Shown: in pieces, positions 23,289 to 29,093 of the stretch | Numbering within the stretch: the stretch's first letter is position 1 | How the letters are laid out: the number at the start of each line of letters is the position of its first letter | Source of the DNA: a virus | Virus record (IMG/VR): IMGVR_UViG_3300044568_001101 | Location: 1-29,419 of that record | Length of the DNA: 29,419 bases | Direction: 5' to 3' (one strand) | Program-made: the position numbers and the translations under genes | Notes under the pieces: model-generated | Database searches by the model: none | What the model was told of the DNA's origin: nothing | What the model saw: only the letters and a program-made list of their open reading frames with translations

Positions 23289-23388
23289 CGTTTTCGTATT
23301 CATAAGTGCAGGTTTCGCACTTGTTGTTAGTCAAAGGACCTTCGCAGTCCTCGCAGTAATCGTTCTCGTCAGGATATTCCCAGTTCAT
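23278..23388 (-). CDS. Zinc-ribbon-like microprotein (36 aa)
   Basis: Reads MNWEYPDENDYCEDCEGPLT, followed by NNKCETCTYEYENDEL. Two CxxC pairs (12/15 and 24/27) 12 residues apart make a compact zinc ribbon; the rest is strongly acidic. The start overlaps the stop of the membrane protein gene (TAATG) and the end overlaps the next start by 11 bases. It may act as an adaptor or a small regulator. Confidence 0.72.
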   Translation of the reverse strand: MNWEYPDENDYCEDCEGPLTNNKCETCTYEYENDEL

Positions 23389-23513
23389 TAGAAAATGGCG
23401 TTAACGATTGACTCAAGCGAGAGCAATAAAATCACTCCAGCACAAATAATAAAGTAGCCCAGAGCCAAGATTCCCACCTCAGCAAGGGTCAATTCAGACA
23501 GTTTTTTATTCAT
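23388..23513 (-). CDS. Small membrane protein (41 aa), first gene of its transcript
   Basis: Begins MNKKLSELTLAEVGILALGY and has one hydrophobic helix (GILALGYFIICAGVILLLSL, about 14-33). It is the first gene after the promoter/operator at 23524-23564. Function unknown; such single-helix proteins in early regions can act on host envelope or superinfection, but that is only a possibility. Confidence 0.7.
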   Translation of the reverse strand: MNKKLSELTLAEVGILALGYFIICAGVILLLSLESIVNAIF

Positions 23514-23523
23514 TTTATGTAAT

Positions 23524-23564
23524 TTGGTTAAGCAATGTTAAACAAAATATTTGACTTTACCAAA
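23524..23564 (-). promoter_or_regulatory. Promoter P2 with operator-like palindrome
   Basis: On the minus strand TTTG (23561-23564) is followed after 20 bases by TAACATTG (23533-23540), close to the Bacteroidota consensus TTTG / TAnnTTTG with one mismatch. The bases just downstream form TTGCTTAACCAA (23524-23535), a near-perfect palindrome across the start of transcription. The ATG of the first gene follows ten bases later. The same block lies under promoter P1 at 26592-26631. It sits in a 112-base intergenic gap. Confidence 0.7.
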
Positions 23565-23625
23565 AGTTACAACACTTTATCCTCGTTATTTTTGATAAAA
23601 GTATTAATTGCTGGTTTCAGCAAGA

Positions 23626-24144
23626 CTACTCAAAGTCATAGTCAAGGTATTCAGGGGCAAGGCCTTCCAAGTCACCTACGGTAAGATAGGTAAATACATC
23701 CTTACGACCTTCCCTTCCGCACCACTGATAGAGGCCATCTTGTGGCTGAATAAAGTTAGCCCTAATTACTTTAGTTGAGTGGTATAGTGGGCATAGTAGT
23801 AGAACTAATTCCCTTAGAAGTAACTTATCTATAATCATAAAGTGGTCGGAGAACTGAAACGCTATAACCTGCGCTTCGCTTTGTATTGAGCACCAACCAG
23901 CGTAGCCATATCCGTTTATAGCTTCCACTAACACATAGCCATTCTTATGGCTTGGCTTGTAGCCTTTGACATCTACCTTCTTCCCTTCCCAGAAGCAGTC
24001 AATGTGCCTCTTATCTTCTTCTAACGTAGATTCTCTGGCGTCTGTTAAGAATATAAACAATTGCTCCGACTCTTCTTTAAGTCGGAGACAATGTTCTTTA
24101 CGGGTTTCGTTACTGAACCAATCGGGGTTATATGTTGATTTCAT
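23626..24144 (-). CDS. PD-(D/E)XK fold nuclease-like protein
   Basis: 172 residues from ATG at 24144; the longer frame begins with a TTG inside the previous gene. It has HIDCFWEGKKVDVKGYK with Asp49 and Asp58-x-Lys60, then VLVEAINGYGYAGWC, where the hydrophobic strand and Glu74 complete a PD-(D/E)XK-like core, and AQVIAFQFSDHFMIIDK. Small proteins of this kind in Bacteroidota phages are unassigned nucleases. It ends the transcript before promoter P2. Function beyond nuclease fold is unknown. Confidence 0.6.
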   Translation of the reverse strand: MKSTYNPDWFSNETRKEHCLRLKEESEQLFIFLTDARESTLEEDKRHIDCFWEGKKVDVKGYKPSHKNGYVLVEAINGYGYAGWCSIQSEAQVIAFQFSDHFMIIDKLLLRELVLLLCPLYHSTKVIRANFIQPQDGLYQWCGREGRKDVFTYLTVGDLEGLAPEYLDYDFE

Positions 24145-24496
24145 TAATAGCTTGCTCCAACGATTCAATCTGCTTCTTCATCTCCGTAAGTATTTCGGAG
24201 AGGCTTCTGGTATCAATGGCCTTTCGGCTATGCCTTCTGTATAGTTCCTGCGTTCGCAGGTATACGTTCTTGTAAAGTTCCTGACGCATATATTCATCGT
24301 GCATCTGGCTATGCTGATATATCGTGCTATGGTTTCTATTCAAAGCTCCGCCTATCTGCATCAAGGTAAAATGAGGCCGTAGGGCATTGATATAAGCCTT
24401 TCTAGGCATTACAAGTGATGCGCTTTGGCAACGCCCCTGCAACATAATATTAAACTCTGTATTCAGGTCATTTCGGATTTGTTCAAGTACAATCAT
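24128..24496 (-). CDS. DnaA domain IV-like DNA-binding protein
   Basis: 122 residues. Residues about 30-75 (RKAYINALRPHFTLMQIGGA, then LNRNHSTIYQHSQMHDEYM) have the layout of the DnaA C-terminal helix-turn-helix: a turn with IGG, then NRNHSTI as the DnaA-box-binding helix. A helical C-terminus follows (SEILTEMKKQIESLEQAI). There is no AAA+ domain. It may recognise a phage origin or regulate early genes. ATGA overlap with the preceding gene. Confidence 0.7.
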   Translation of the reverse strand: MIVLEQIRNDLNTEFNIMLQGRCQSASLVMPRKAYINALRPHFTLMQIGGALNRNHSTIYQHSQMHDEYMRQELYKNVYLRTQELYRRHSRKAIDTRSLSEILTEMKKQIESLEQAINEINI

Positions 24497-24744
24497 ATCA
24501 TTTCTTTTTTATTAACGGCCTCGTCCAGACGATAGCCAGCGATGTTAAATTCTTTTCCCGTTCTGGTATTACGGAGTGTGTACCTGCGGTAGTGTGCTGA
24601 CGCTGGGTCTTTGCTTTTCTCGCAGTATTCGTTCATAGGCAGTTTTGTGCAAACGCTACAAAAACTCCACTGATAGTCAATAACTTCGTAAGTGTCTTGG
24701 GTTTTTTTACTGACGAGAAGGTCTCCTATAGTAATTGCTCCCAT
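24493..24744 (-). CDS. Small cysteine-containing protein (83 aa)
   Basis: Begins MGAITIGDLLVSKKTQDTYE; the centre has WSFCSVCTKLPMNEYC, with CxxC and a third cysteine that could bind zinc, and the C-terminal part YTLRNTRTGKEFNIAGYRLD is beta-rich. It overlaps the previous gene by 19 bases. No family recognised. Confidence 0.68.
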   Translation of the reverse strand: MGAITIGDLLVSKKTQDTYEVIDYQWSFCSVCTKLPMNEYCEKSKDPASAHYRRYTLRNTRTGKEFNIAGYRLDEAVNKKEMI

Positions 24745-25028
24745 CCCTCAATAATTTTATTCATTTCTGCGTTAGACTTCTTGACCTCTGATAGTTCATA
24801 CTTGAGCCGAGCATTTTCCAGAGCCACATCTTCCAAGCGTTTGTTAGAGTCTCGTTCGTAGTCCCGATAGTAGTTCAGGCAAGTTTGAATGCGCTCAAGG
24901 TCTATAATCCACGTGAACAAGTCCTCACGTTTGCTGCGGAGATAGAACTCGCCAATTTTATTTTGGATAGCGTGGAGGCGCAGTTGACGCTCCATAATTA
25001 TTAACTCGTTAAAATGGTTCTGGGTCAT
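24726..25028 (-). CDS. Small coiled-coil protein (up to 100 aa)
   Basis: ATG at 25028 overlaps the end of the ATPase gene; ATG at 24995 (MERQLRLHAIQNKIGEFYLR) would give 89 residues without overlap. The centre and C-terminus are charged helices (RLEDVALENARLKYELSEVK) typical of a coiled coil. It could be a helicase accessory or loader by position only. Confidence 0.65.
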   Translation of the reverse strand: MTQNHFNELIIMERQLRLHAIQNKIGEFYLRSKREDLFTWIIDLERIQTCLNYYRDYERDSNKRLEDVALENARLKYELSEVKKSNAEMNKIIEGWEQLL

Positions 25029-25923
25029 TGGTTGTTGCGTGCATTAAGTTTTTATATCCGATAGAAAAGCCCACATTATTCGTCAGGGAACGAATACGGA
25101 TGGGCGAGTGAAGAGGGGTTGGGCGTCCGCCCGTTTCAATGTCCTTGACCTTCCTGACGTGTATGTCAGTATAAATCCAGTCCGTCTCGTGTTGCGTATA
25201 ACGATGTATAACAAAGAACTCGTCTGCACGGTTGACAAACTTGCCTCCGCCCTCTACATCCGCAGCCATAGGTGGCGTTGGATGCCCCTCGTAGTCGTGG
25301 CCTTTTGCGTGCGTTCTACGCAAGGCTTCGCTGGTCGGGTGAGTATTTACTATAATCATAGCATTGTTCTGCTTGCAGAATACCCGAAGAGCAGTTGTGG
25401 CTTCGTAGTGGTACTGATGTTCCGATACGTTACCCAATGCTTTGCGGTCAACTGCCAGAGAATTATACGGGTCAATAAGAAACCCGTCAAACGCCTGCTC
25501 ATCGTAAACATTTTGAGCATCCTGCAGCAGGTCAAAGACGTTGTACATCTTGTCGGTGCGGACAAAGCGAAAATGCCCCAGAATAAAAGCGTGAGCCTCG
25601 TAGAATTTCTGGTCATTTATACTGCGGATTGGCTGGAAGCAATAGAACTCTATGAGCTTTCGCTGCAAAGAGCCGACTTCGTTCTCGCTGGAAAAGATTA
25701 ACCAACGAGTGCCATTGCGCATTGTGTGAAGAAGGCAGGAGTACATTATGATGTGGGTCTTGCCGACATTGGCGTGACCCGTAACCACGATGAAGTTGCC
25801 TTGTTTGAATCTGAGGAAGTCATCCAACTCGGGATGACCGAAGCGACTGGCCTCCTTGACTTTGCCACTACGGGCTTTTTCCAAGTAGGAGAGTGCCTCC
25901 TCGCTAGTGTAGAGAAGTTCCAT
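25009..25923 (-). CDS. RecA/DnaB-fold ATPase, probable replicative helicase
   Basis: 304 residues. Walker A GHANVGKT (49-56), catalytic Glu80 in FSSENEVG, Walker B FDGFLID (145-151), then a sensor-like segment AMIIVNTHPTSEA and ADVEGGGKFVNRADEFFVIHR near the C-terminus, as in phage DnaB-like or T7 gp4-like helicase domains. No primase domain is present. It is expected to unwind the replication fork or to load onto recombination substrates. It follows the terminator at 25935-25959, so it depends on read-through or an unseen promoter. Confidence 0.85.
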   Translation of the reverse strand: MELLYTSEEALSYLEKARSGKVKEASRFGHPELDDFLRFKQGNFIVVTGHANVGKTHIIMYSCLLHTMRNGTRWLIFSSENEVGSLQRKLIEFYCFQPIRSINDQKFYEAHAFILGHFRFVRTDKMYNVFDLLQDAQNVYDEQAFDGFLIDPYNSLAVDRKALGNVSEHQYHYEATTALRVFCKQNNAMIIVNTHPTSEALRRTHAKGHDYEGHPTPPMAADVEGGGKFVNRADEFFVIHRYTQHETDWIYTDIHVRKVKDIETGGRPTPLHSPIRIRSLTNNVGFSIGYKNLMHATTNDPEPF

Positions 25924-25934
25924 TATTCAATGTT

Positions 25935-25959
25935 AAAAAAAAACCCCGAGTTAACGAGG
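25935..25959 (-). terminator. Rho-independent terminator after the SSB-like gene
   Basis: On the minus strand CCTCG pairs with CGGGG (five pairs with one U-G) around TTAACT, followed by nine T; flanking A and T runs lengthen the stem. It begins eight bases past the stop of the SSB-like gene. It may reduce transcription of the helicase block compared with SSB. Confidence 0.75.
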
Positions 25960-25966
25960 CTTTTTC

Positions 25967-26374
25967 CTAAAATGGATCTTGTTCAAAGTGCTTGTCGTAC
26001 GAAACGGCTTGAGGCTTTTGCATTACCCAAGAATTAAAAGACTCGGCATATTGCAGAATCGTATTAAGGTCAGCCCCGTTAGAGGAACCATACTCAACGG
26101 CAGCTTTTAAGGCCACCTGACGAACGATAAGTTCATCTTTGGAACCACCCCCAGCAGGAGCAGCGTACGATTGACTACCGCCCCCGTATTGAGGCTTGTC
26201 AAGTTTCATAGAACCTTTATCGTTTACCTCGGCAGAGACTTCATCGCCCACGTTGAAACGTAGCTGCGGAGTCTTTGAGTAAACAATTCCAGATACTCCG
26301 TTATCCAGAGTTACAGAGAACTTGTGGAACGCATTCCACATTCCGTTCGGGGTTGCTGATGCAATCTTAGCCAT
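25967..26374 (-). CDS. Single-stranded DNA-binding-like protein
   Basis: 135 residues. The first 65 residues are a small beta domain with NGMWNAFHKFSVTLDNGVSG, FNVGDEVSAEVNDKG, consistent with an OB fold; then a Gly/Pro/Ser/Ala-rich linker, a helix (ELIVRQVALKAAVEYG), and the tip HFEQDPF, which matches the acidic Phe-terminated tip used by SSB proteins to recruit partners. It is the second gene of the transcript from P1. OB-fold identity is inferred from size, tip and context. Confidence 0.7.
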   Translation of the reverse strand: MAKIASATPNGMWNAFHKFSVTLDNGVSGIVYSKTPQLRFNVGDEVSAEVNDKGSMKLDKPQYGGGSQSYAAPAGGGSKDELIVRQVALKAAVEYGSSNGADLNTILQYAESFNSWVMQKPQAVSYDKHFEQDPF

Positions 26375-26577
26375 TAGAGTTTTGAGTTTATCCAGTCCAT
26401 AGTCCTTATTTCAGCCTCCAGTACCGCAAGGTTGGTAGAGCTTTTTTGCGTATGCAAATCCCACTCCAACTGCTCAATGCGATTGTTAGCTGCCTTTAAG
26501 GCTTTTTCCAGAGCGTTGATACGCTCAACGTGAATGTGCACCAGTTGATGCATCGTGTCTTGAGAGAAGTTTATCAT
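26374..26577 (-). CDS. Small coiled-coil protein (67 aa), first gene after P1
   Basis: Reads MINFSQDTMHQLVHIHVERI, then a heptad-like helix LEKALKAANNRIEQLEWDLH. The start follows the palindrome of promoter P1 and the stop overlaps the SSB-like start (TAATG). Function unknown; by location it is an early gene. Confidence 0.7.
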   Translation of the reverse strand: MINFSQDTMHQLVHIHVERINALEKALKAANNRIEQLEWDLHTQKSSTNLAVLEAEIRTMDWINSKL

Positions 26578-26591
26578 TTGTTTATCATAAT

Positions 26592-26631
26592 TTGGTTAAG
26601 CAAAAATAAAAAAATTATCCCAATTACCAAA
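26592..26631 (-). promoter_or_regulatory. Promoter P1 with operator-like palindrome
   Basis: On the minus strand TTTG (26628-26631), a spacer of exactly 19 bases and TATTTTTG (26601-26608) reproduce the Bacteroidota sigma-A consensus perfectly. TTGCTTAACCAA (26592-26603) overlaps the -7 box end and the presumed start site, as at promoter P2. It is the best promoter in the window. Confidence 0.85.
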
Positions 26632-26640
26632 AAAAAAGAA

Positions 26641-26985
26641 TTATTTTTTTTCAGCAATCTCAACGACGGCAGTATCTCTGGACAGGGACTTATCAACAAT
26701 TAGGGTTACTTGCTCTAAATACTTGGGACTATCATCCTCTACGCCACCCCACCTTCGGAACACATCTAAAGTGAATTTAACTGCCATAATAGAATTATCT
26801 ATGTCGTAACGATAGTTGCAGCGAAGAGTTACACTTATCTTATTATACTTAACTTTAGTATAGTTACTTAGTTGACTTAGTATATCTAACTTAAGTAAGT
26901 TAGTTATCTTATCTCTCTTACTCCAATGCATTCCAGAGTAAAATTGATTAAGACTGGGAACTTTGGCTAATTTTATAATTATCAT
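26641..26985 (-). CDS. RusA-like Holliday junction resolvase
   Basis: 114 residues. RusA pattern: a KVPSLNQFYSGMHWSKRDK start, YRYDIDNSIMAVKFTLDVFR with Asp61, Asp63 and Asp74, and GVEDDSPK with Asp84 and Asp85 as further metal ligands. It should cut Holliday junctions produced in recombination or packaging. The coding sequence is unusually rich in A, T and T-A-A/T-T-A runs around 26840-26920. It follows a structured leader at 26988-27048. Confidence 0.85.
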   Translation of the reverse strand: MIIIKLAKVPSLNQFYSGMHWSKRDKITNLLKLDILSQLSNYTKVKYNKISVTLRCNYRYDIDNSIMAVKFTLDVFRRWGGVEDDSPKYLEQVTLIVDKSLSRDTAVVEIAEKK

Positions 26986-26987
26986 TT

Positions 26988-27048
26988 CTAACGGGCTTTC
27001 TCAAGGTGAACTGGGCAACGCCCCACCGAAGATACGAAAAGCCGTTAG
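26988..27048 (-). ncRNA. Folded leader RNA of the resolvase gene (candidate)
   Basis: The 61 bases before the RusA start form a long imperfect hairpin on the minus strand: CTAACGG-CTTT with AAAGC-CCGTTAG (11 pairs, one bulged C), then GGTG with CACC, then GGGC with GCCC closing a three-base GTT loop. There is no T-tract, so it does not look like a terminator. It could control resolvase translation. Read from base pairing only; no known family matched. Confidence 0.5.
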
Positions 27049-27053
27049 GAGGC

Positions 27054-27079
27054 AAATAAAAGGCCTAGAAAAGCCTCTC
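27054..27079 (-). terminator. Weak terminator after the spanin gene (candidate)
   Basis: On the minus strand AGGC pairs with GCCT (four pairs, extended by G-U and A-U pairs) around TTTTCTAG, followed by TTTATTT. It includes the stop codon of the spanin gene. Shorter and weaker than the others in the window. Confidence 0.4.
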
Positions 27080-27427
27080 AAGTAGTTTCTTGCCAAGCAA
27101 AATAATAAGGACAACGCCAAATAACCAAAGAAGACCTTTTTCTAATCGGTCTCGGAACGTCTCTCTGGGCTTTAGTATTAGCGTCTTGGTTCTTACTTTT
27201 ATTTCTTGCGCTGGGCACTTTGCTGAAACGATAATTTTGTTATCTACGTAGCGCAACTCAACAATTACGGAGTCCTGATAGATGGTGGTATCCTTGCGAA
27301 TTTCCAAAGTATCGTGGAGGATTCTCTCTCTTGTAACGATAACCGTGTCCTTTTCCACAACCCTTTCTATAATTGGTTTGTGCGGAGCGCAGCCCACTAC
27401 AAAAAAGAGAGGAATCCACCACTTCAT
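27065..27427 (-). CDS. Unimolecular spanin (u-spanin) candidate
   Basis: 120 residues from ATG at 27427, overlapping the endolysin stop as ATGA; a longer TTG-started frame lies inside the endolysin gene. It begins MKWWIPLFFVVGCAPHKP: a short hydrophobic segment with a lipobox ending VVGC, so the mature N-terminus should be a lipidated cysteine in the outer membrane. A beta-rich periplasmic part (EKDTVIVTRERILHDTLEIR, with DTTIYQD) follows, and a C-terminal transmembrane helix (LLWLFGVVLIILLG). That architecture is the one of single-gene spanins such as T1 gp11, which fuse inner and outer membranes at lysis. Assigned by architecture, not by sequence similarity. Confidence 0.65.
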   Translation of the reverse strand: MKWWIPLFFVVGCAPHKPIIERVVEKDTVIVTRERILHDTLEIRKDTTIYQDSVIVELRYVDNKIIVSAKCPAQEIKVRTKTLILKPRETFRDRLEKGLLWLFGVVLIILLGKKLLERLF

Positions 27428-27894
27428 AATTTCTTGTACACAGTCTTGCCACCTTCCTTGACGGCTTTTAGCATTTGCTTGCGATTCTTTTTGGCGTACG
27501 ATACGTGAACCCAAGCTGGCTCCGAGTCTGTACCAAATTCCCAGATAAGCTGATCAAAATCTAAATTGGCCTTGATGTAGCGAAAAATATCAGCGTTACG
27601 ACCAGCGCAATAAAGGTCAGCAGCTTCTCCTTTGCAGTGCTGACTGGTTGGTACTTTCTTTCCGTTCTGGATAGTATGCGCTCCACCAATCTTTTCGTTT
27701 AAGATTGGATGACGATAACCACTATTGATTTTTAAAGGCTGACGCAGGAAGTGACGGATAGGCTGAATAACATTTGTTACCAAAGCTTTAATGCTCTCAA
27801 TGTGTTCTGCAGTTGGAGTGTTATCAATGCCTTGCTTAATTGCCGTTGGACTGTAAATAAATTCTTCCAGTGTGAAATTTTCGCTTAGTATCAT
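27424..27894 (-). CDS. Endolysin, peptidase M15A family
   Basis: 156 residues. KINSGYRHPILNEKIGGA (55-72) and SQHCKGEAADLY (84-95), with His86 and Asp93 as zinc ligands, and AWVHVSYAK (127-135) with His130 as the third: the M15 fold that cuts peptide cross-links of peptidoglycan. No signal peptide, so a holin should release it. It lies in the lysis block between the small basic gene and the spanin gene and is coupled to both by ATGA overlaps. Confidence 0.9.
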   Translation of the reverse strand: MILSENFTLEEFIYSPTAIKQGIDNTPTAEHIESIKALVTNVIQPIRHFLRQPLKINSGYRHPILNEKIGGAHTIQNGKKVPTSQHCKGEAADLYCAGRNADIFRYIKANLDFDQLIWEFGTDSEPAWVHVSYAKKNRKQMLKAVKEGGKTVYKKL

Positions 27895-28019
27895 TTTCCT
27901 TGTGAGTTATATGGTTTCTTGTAATTCTTGCTTGCCTTGTTGCTTGATGCACTTTTAGAATGCTTACCTCGTTTCTTGCTTTTACTTACGTGACGAGTTG
28001 CGGATTGAACTTTAGCCAT
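27891..28019 (-). CDS. Small basic protein (42 aa)
   Basis: Starts MAKVQSATRHVSKSKKRGKH, then SKSASSNKASKNYKKPYNSQ and ends GK. It is extremely rich in Lys and Ser and likely binds nucleic acid. Proteins with the tail SKNYKKPY..QG are familiar to me from Bacteroidota phage lysis regions. It overlaps the end of the gene before by eight bases and forms ATGA with the endolysin. Function unknown. Confidence 0.75.
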   Translation of the reverse strand: MAKVQSATRHVSKSKKRGKHSKSASSNKASKNYKKPYNSQGK

Positions 28020-28371
28020 TGCTAATTGTAAGAATAAAACAAACCCAAGTCAAAAACAGAGTTCTTGCCAGAAGTTCAGCGTTGTTTTGTTTTTTGGCTT
28101 CTAATGCGTTTTGTTTCTCCCTTTGAAGGGTTGCCTCACTTCGTGTGTATAAAGTCGCTAGGGAGTCTGCAATGGCCTTTAAATCGCCATAATCCCTGCC
28201 TAACGTATCAATGCTTTGTTTCATCTGTAAAAACTTAACATTCATTGCGCTTGCTTGCGCCTTTGTCATAATCACCAAAGTATCACTTCCCTCCACCCGT
28301 AGAATCGGGTAGGATTGCGAGTACATTGAATGGCAAAGCAGTAGGCTGCACGCTAATAGCAACGATTTCAT
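28012..28371 (-). CDS. Exported or membrane protein of the lysis block
   Basis: 119 residues from ATG at 28371. MKSLLLACSLLLCHSMYSQS is a signal-peptide-like start; then SYPILRVEGSDTLVIMTKAQ, a charged helix (LTRSEATLQ region, KQNALEAKKQNNAEL) and a C-terminal hydrophobic helix (TLFLTWVCFILTISNG). The first 89 bases overlap the end of the preceding gene in another frame. The layout is compatible with a spanin-like or other envelope factor. Confidence 0.7.
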   Translation of the reverse strand: MKSLLLACSLLLCHSMYSQSYPILRVEGSDTLVIMTKAQASAMNVKFLQMKQSIDTLGRDYGDLKAIADSLATLYTRSEATLQREKQNALEAKKQNNAELLARTLFLTWVCFILTISNG

Positions 28372-28633
28372 CTTGCATTGTTTTAACTTGTTCAACGAGG
28401 GCTACCTTTTCTTCTTCCAAAGTTGTGATTGTGGCCTTCATTTCTTTGACCTCCGCAACGATTAGGTTGTCTGCATTCTTTGATACGGATGCCGCTTTTT
28501 GCATTGTCTTGTTGGACTTCTCAATTATCAAATCAATGTCCAGCACCTCACGTTGTTTGGGCTTTTGTGCGCTGAGTATTCCTGCAATGATTAAAACAAT
28601 AAGTAGGACTACTGCAATTTTTGTGGCTTTCAT
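28283..28633 (-). CDS. Membrane-anchored coiled-coil protein (lysis block)
   Basis: 116 residues. An N-terminal transmembrane helix (KIAVVLLIVLIIAGILSA, 5-22) is followed by a coiled coil (MKATITTLEEEKVALVEQVK and nearby) and a Pro-rich tail (LPFNVLAILPDSTGGGK). One helix and a periplasmic coiled coil resemble an inner-membrane spanin. The end of the gene overlaps the next gene by 89 bases. ATGA overlap with the gene upstream. Confidence 0.72.
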   Translation of the reverse strand: MKATKIAVVLLIVLIIAGILSAQKPKQREVLDIDLIIEKSNKTMQKAASVSKNADNLIVAEVKEMKATITTLEEEKVALVEQVKTMQDEIVAISVQPTALPFNVLAILPDSTGGGK

Positions 28634-28881
28634 CGTGTTTGAATTAGCATTTCGTTTTTAGCACTCGTATAGGCTAACGCTGAATCAAGCCGTCTGACGT
28701 GTTCGGTGTATTTTTCTACCTTCACCTCAAGCTCGCCAACTCTTGTCTGGCAACGCTCATCGGTTTTTCCGTTGCTCATTTTCTGGTCAATGTACAAATA
28801 TCCTACTGCTGCAAGTGCAATAAACGCAATGGCTGCGGTAGGGTTCTTTTGGAACTGCTCAAAGTTTACGGGCATCTTCAT
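28630..28881 (-). CDS. Membrane-anchored coiled-coil protein (83 aa)
   Basis: An N-terminal hydrophobic helix (AAIAFIALAAVGYLYI, 16-31) precedes a coiled coil (RVGELEVKVEKYTEHVRRLD). It looks like an inner-membrane spanin-type protein. ATGA overlaps on both sides tie it to the holin upstream and to the 116-residue gene downstream. Confidence 0.72.
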   Translation of the reverse strand: MKMPVNFEQFQKNPTAAIAFIALAAVGYLYIDQKMSNGKTDERCQTRVGELEVKVEKYTEHVRRLDSALAYTSAKNEMLIQTR

Positions 28882-29093
28882 TTCTTGGCGAACTTGTCAA
28901 TGGATGTGAAGCCGAACATTGCGATTGTAATGTACTGAACCGCATCAACCAACTCTTTGCTTGGGGCAATGTTATGGTCAAAGAATGAGTTGACAAACAT
29001 TGTAACAAACAAAGTCAATGCACCAAGCACTCCGATTACTCGCTTACTGCTGACCTCATCGCCAACTCCGAAAAGGTTATGCAAGAATTTCAT
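28878..29093 (-). CDS. Holin
   Basis: 71 residues with two hydrophobic helices (VIGVLGALTLFVTMFVNSFF, 19-38, and AVQYITIAMFGFTSI, 51-65) separated by a short loop, and a basic C-terminus (DKFAKK). This two-helix layout and the SSKRVIGVLGALTLF start are typical of small holins of Bacteroidota phages. It makes the membrane lesion that lets the endolysin reach peptidoglycan. The end overlaps the next gene as ATGA. Confidence 0.8.
   Translation of the reverse strand: MKFLHNLFGVGDEVSSKRVIGVLGALTLFVTMFVNSFFDHNIAPSKELVDAVQYITIAMFGFTSIDKFAKK

Noticed and set aside
25108-25701. Plus-strand frame of 197 codons opposite the helicase-like gene
   Set aside because: The minus strand has Walker A and B motifs in a complete ATPase, and no plus-strand gene exists elsewhere in the window.
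25928-25935. TAACATTG upstream of the helicase-like gene as a promoter -7 box
   Set aside because: It equals the P2 box, but no TTTG occurs 19-21 bases upstream and the position overlaps the terminator T-tract, so it is probably chance.
26641-26985. A/T-rich T-T-A-A runs in the resolvase gene as a replication origin
   Set aside because: The runs sit inside a complete RusA-like coding frame and there is no set of iterons.
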